DNA of 7,228 nucleotides from Victivallales bacterium (GTDB lineage Bacteria; Verrucomicrobiota; Lentisphaeria; Oligosphaerales; Lenti-02), in assembly GCA_018648945.1 (NCBI GenBank), contig JABGQJ010000393.1, positions 1 through 7,228 on the forward strand, given 5' to 3'. Below, piece by piece: positions 6,952 through 7,228 of the stretch. The position numbers were made by a program, and so were the translations under genes. Every line of letters starts with the position of its first letter. The first letter of the stretch is position 1. A model generated the notes under the pieces. That model was not told where the DNA came from, did not search any database, and saw only the letters and a program-made list of their open reading frames with translations.

Positions 6952-7228
6952 CTAGGGCTCGGGATAGAGCAGGGCGTTGATGGTGGCGGGATCGTAGACA
7001 GCCTTCTCGTCGAACGCGGCGCGATTGGCGAAGCGAGCCCGAACGGCCGAGCGGTAGGTGTGCTTGTCGGGCATGGTGGTGCGGAACTCGTCCAGGTAGA
7101 GGCCAATCTTGGCGAAGGGGATAGCCTGGATGCCGTGGGGTAGCTTGACGCCCGCCTTGAGCTGGAAATCCAGGGCGGCGGGGTCCATGAAGATGCCGAG
7201 ATCCACGGCCGCATTGTCCTTGGTGATC
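6952..7228 (-). CDS. C-terminal fragment of a probable beta-helix (polysaccharide-active) protein; 5' end outside window
   Basis: The frame stays open from the window edge to the TAG at 6952-6954, giving about 91 residues. A GTG at 7204-7206 could be read as a start, but the frame continues upstream (ITKDNAA precedes it) and there is no reason to begin there. The sequence FMDPAALDFQLKAG, then IQAIPFAKIGLYLDE, matches the usual end of right-handed beta-helix proteins acting on carbohydrates. There the last helix coil gives a DPxxxDFxL segment followed by IPFxxIGLY. The gene at 133-2934 has the related pattern EALDF (679-683) and PIPFRTTGL (700-708). No catalytic region is visible, so enzyme type is unknown. 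It is convergent with the lyase gene and suggests the carbohydrate locus continues beyond the window. Confidence 0.7.
   Translation of the reverse strand, partial: ITKDNAAVDLGIFMDPAALDFQLKAGVKLPHGIQAIPFAKIGLYLDEFRTTMPDKHTYRSAVRARFANRAAFDEKAVYDPATINALLYPEP

Noticed and set aside
6716..7143. Plus-strand and minus-strand frames across the 3' intergenic region
   Set aside because: Their peptides are products of the short repeats (for example LRPCASARVLF and WTAWTLWTNMDD), a known kind of false prediction, and they overlap the better-supported minus-strand beta-helix gene end.

Overview
The window is GC-rich, by eye a little over 60%, and gene-dense. It looks like a carbohydrate-degradation (CAZyme) locus from an environmental bacterium. 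The best guess is the Planctomycetota/Verrucomicrobiota/Lentisphaerota group or a similar polysaccharide-degrading lineage such as Hydrogenedentes or Sumerlaeota. This rests on two very large secreted multidomain enzymes, the lack of a SusC/SusD pair in view, and a distinctive set of short degenerate intergenic repeats that I associate with such genomes. The taxonomic call is inference, not proof.

Layout: (1) Positions 1-132 are a leader region with a long inverted repeat and a 27-bp segment that recurs, with 2 mismatches, inside the start of the second gene. (2) Positions 133-2934 (+) encode a 933-residue secreted right-handed parallel beta-helix protein of GH141-like type, followed by a chitobiase-C-like domain and a CBM6-like C-terminal domain. 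(3) Positions 2935-3096 are a 162-bp spacer with an 8-bp inverted repeat. (4) Positions 3097-6618 (+) encode a 1173-residue secreted heparinase II/III-type (PL15/PL17-like) polysaccharide lyase with an N-terminal beta-sandwich, a coiled-coil linker and a C-terminal CBM6/CBM35-like domain. (5) Positions 6619-6951 are a 333-bp convergent intergenic region holding three different short-period degenerate repeats. (6) Positions 6952-7228 (-) are the 3' end of another gene, whose C-terminus resembles the end of the beta-helix domain of the first gene.

How the genes may work together: the lyase-like protein would cleave a uronic-acid-containing polysaccharide by beta-elimination, and the GH141-like beta-helix protein would remove or cleave neutral sugars or side chains of the same or an associated glycan. 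Both carry export signals and C-terminal carbohydrate-binding domains, so they are probably periplasmic or extracellular and bound to substrate. The substrate cannot be read from the sequence; alginate-, ulvan-, fucoidan-, pectin- or glycosaminoglycan-like polymers are all possible. I found no RNA genes, CRISPR arrays, transposases or integrases. The most unusual non-coding signal is the composite repeat tail at 6746-6942. No wholly new system can be claimed from this window.
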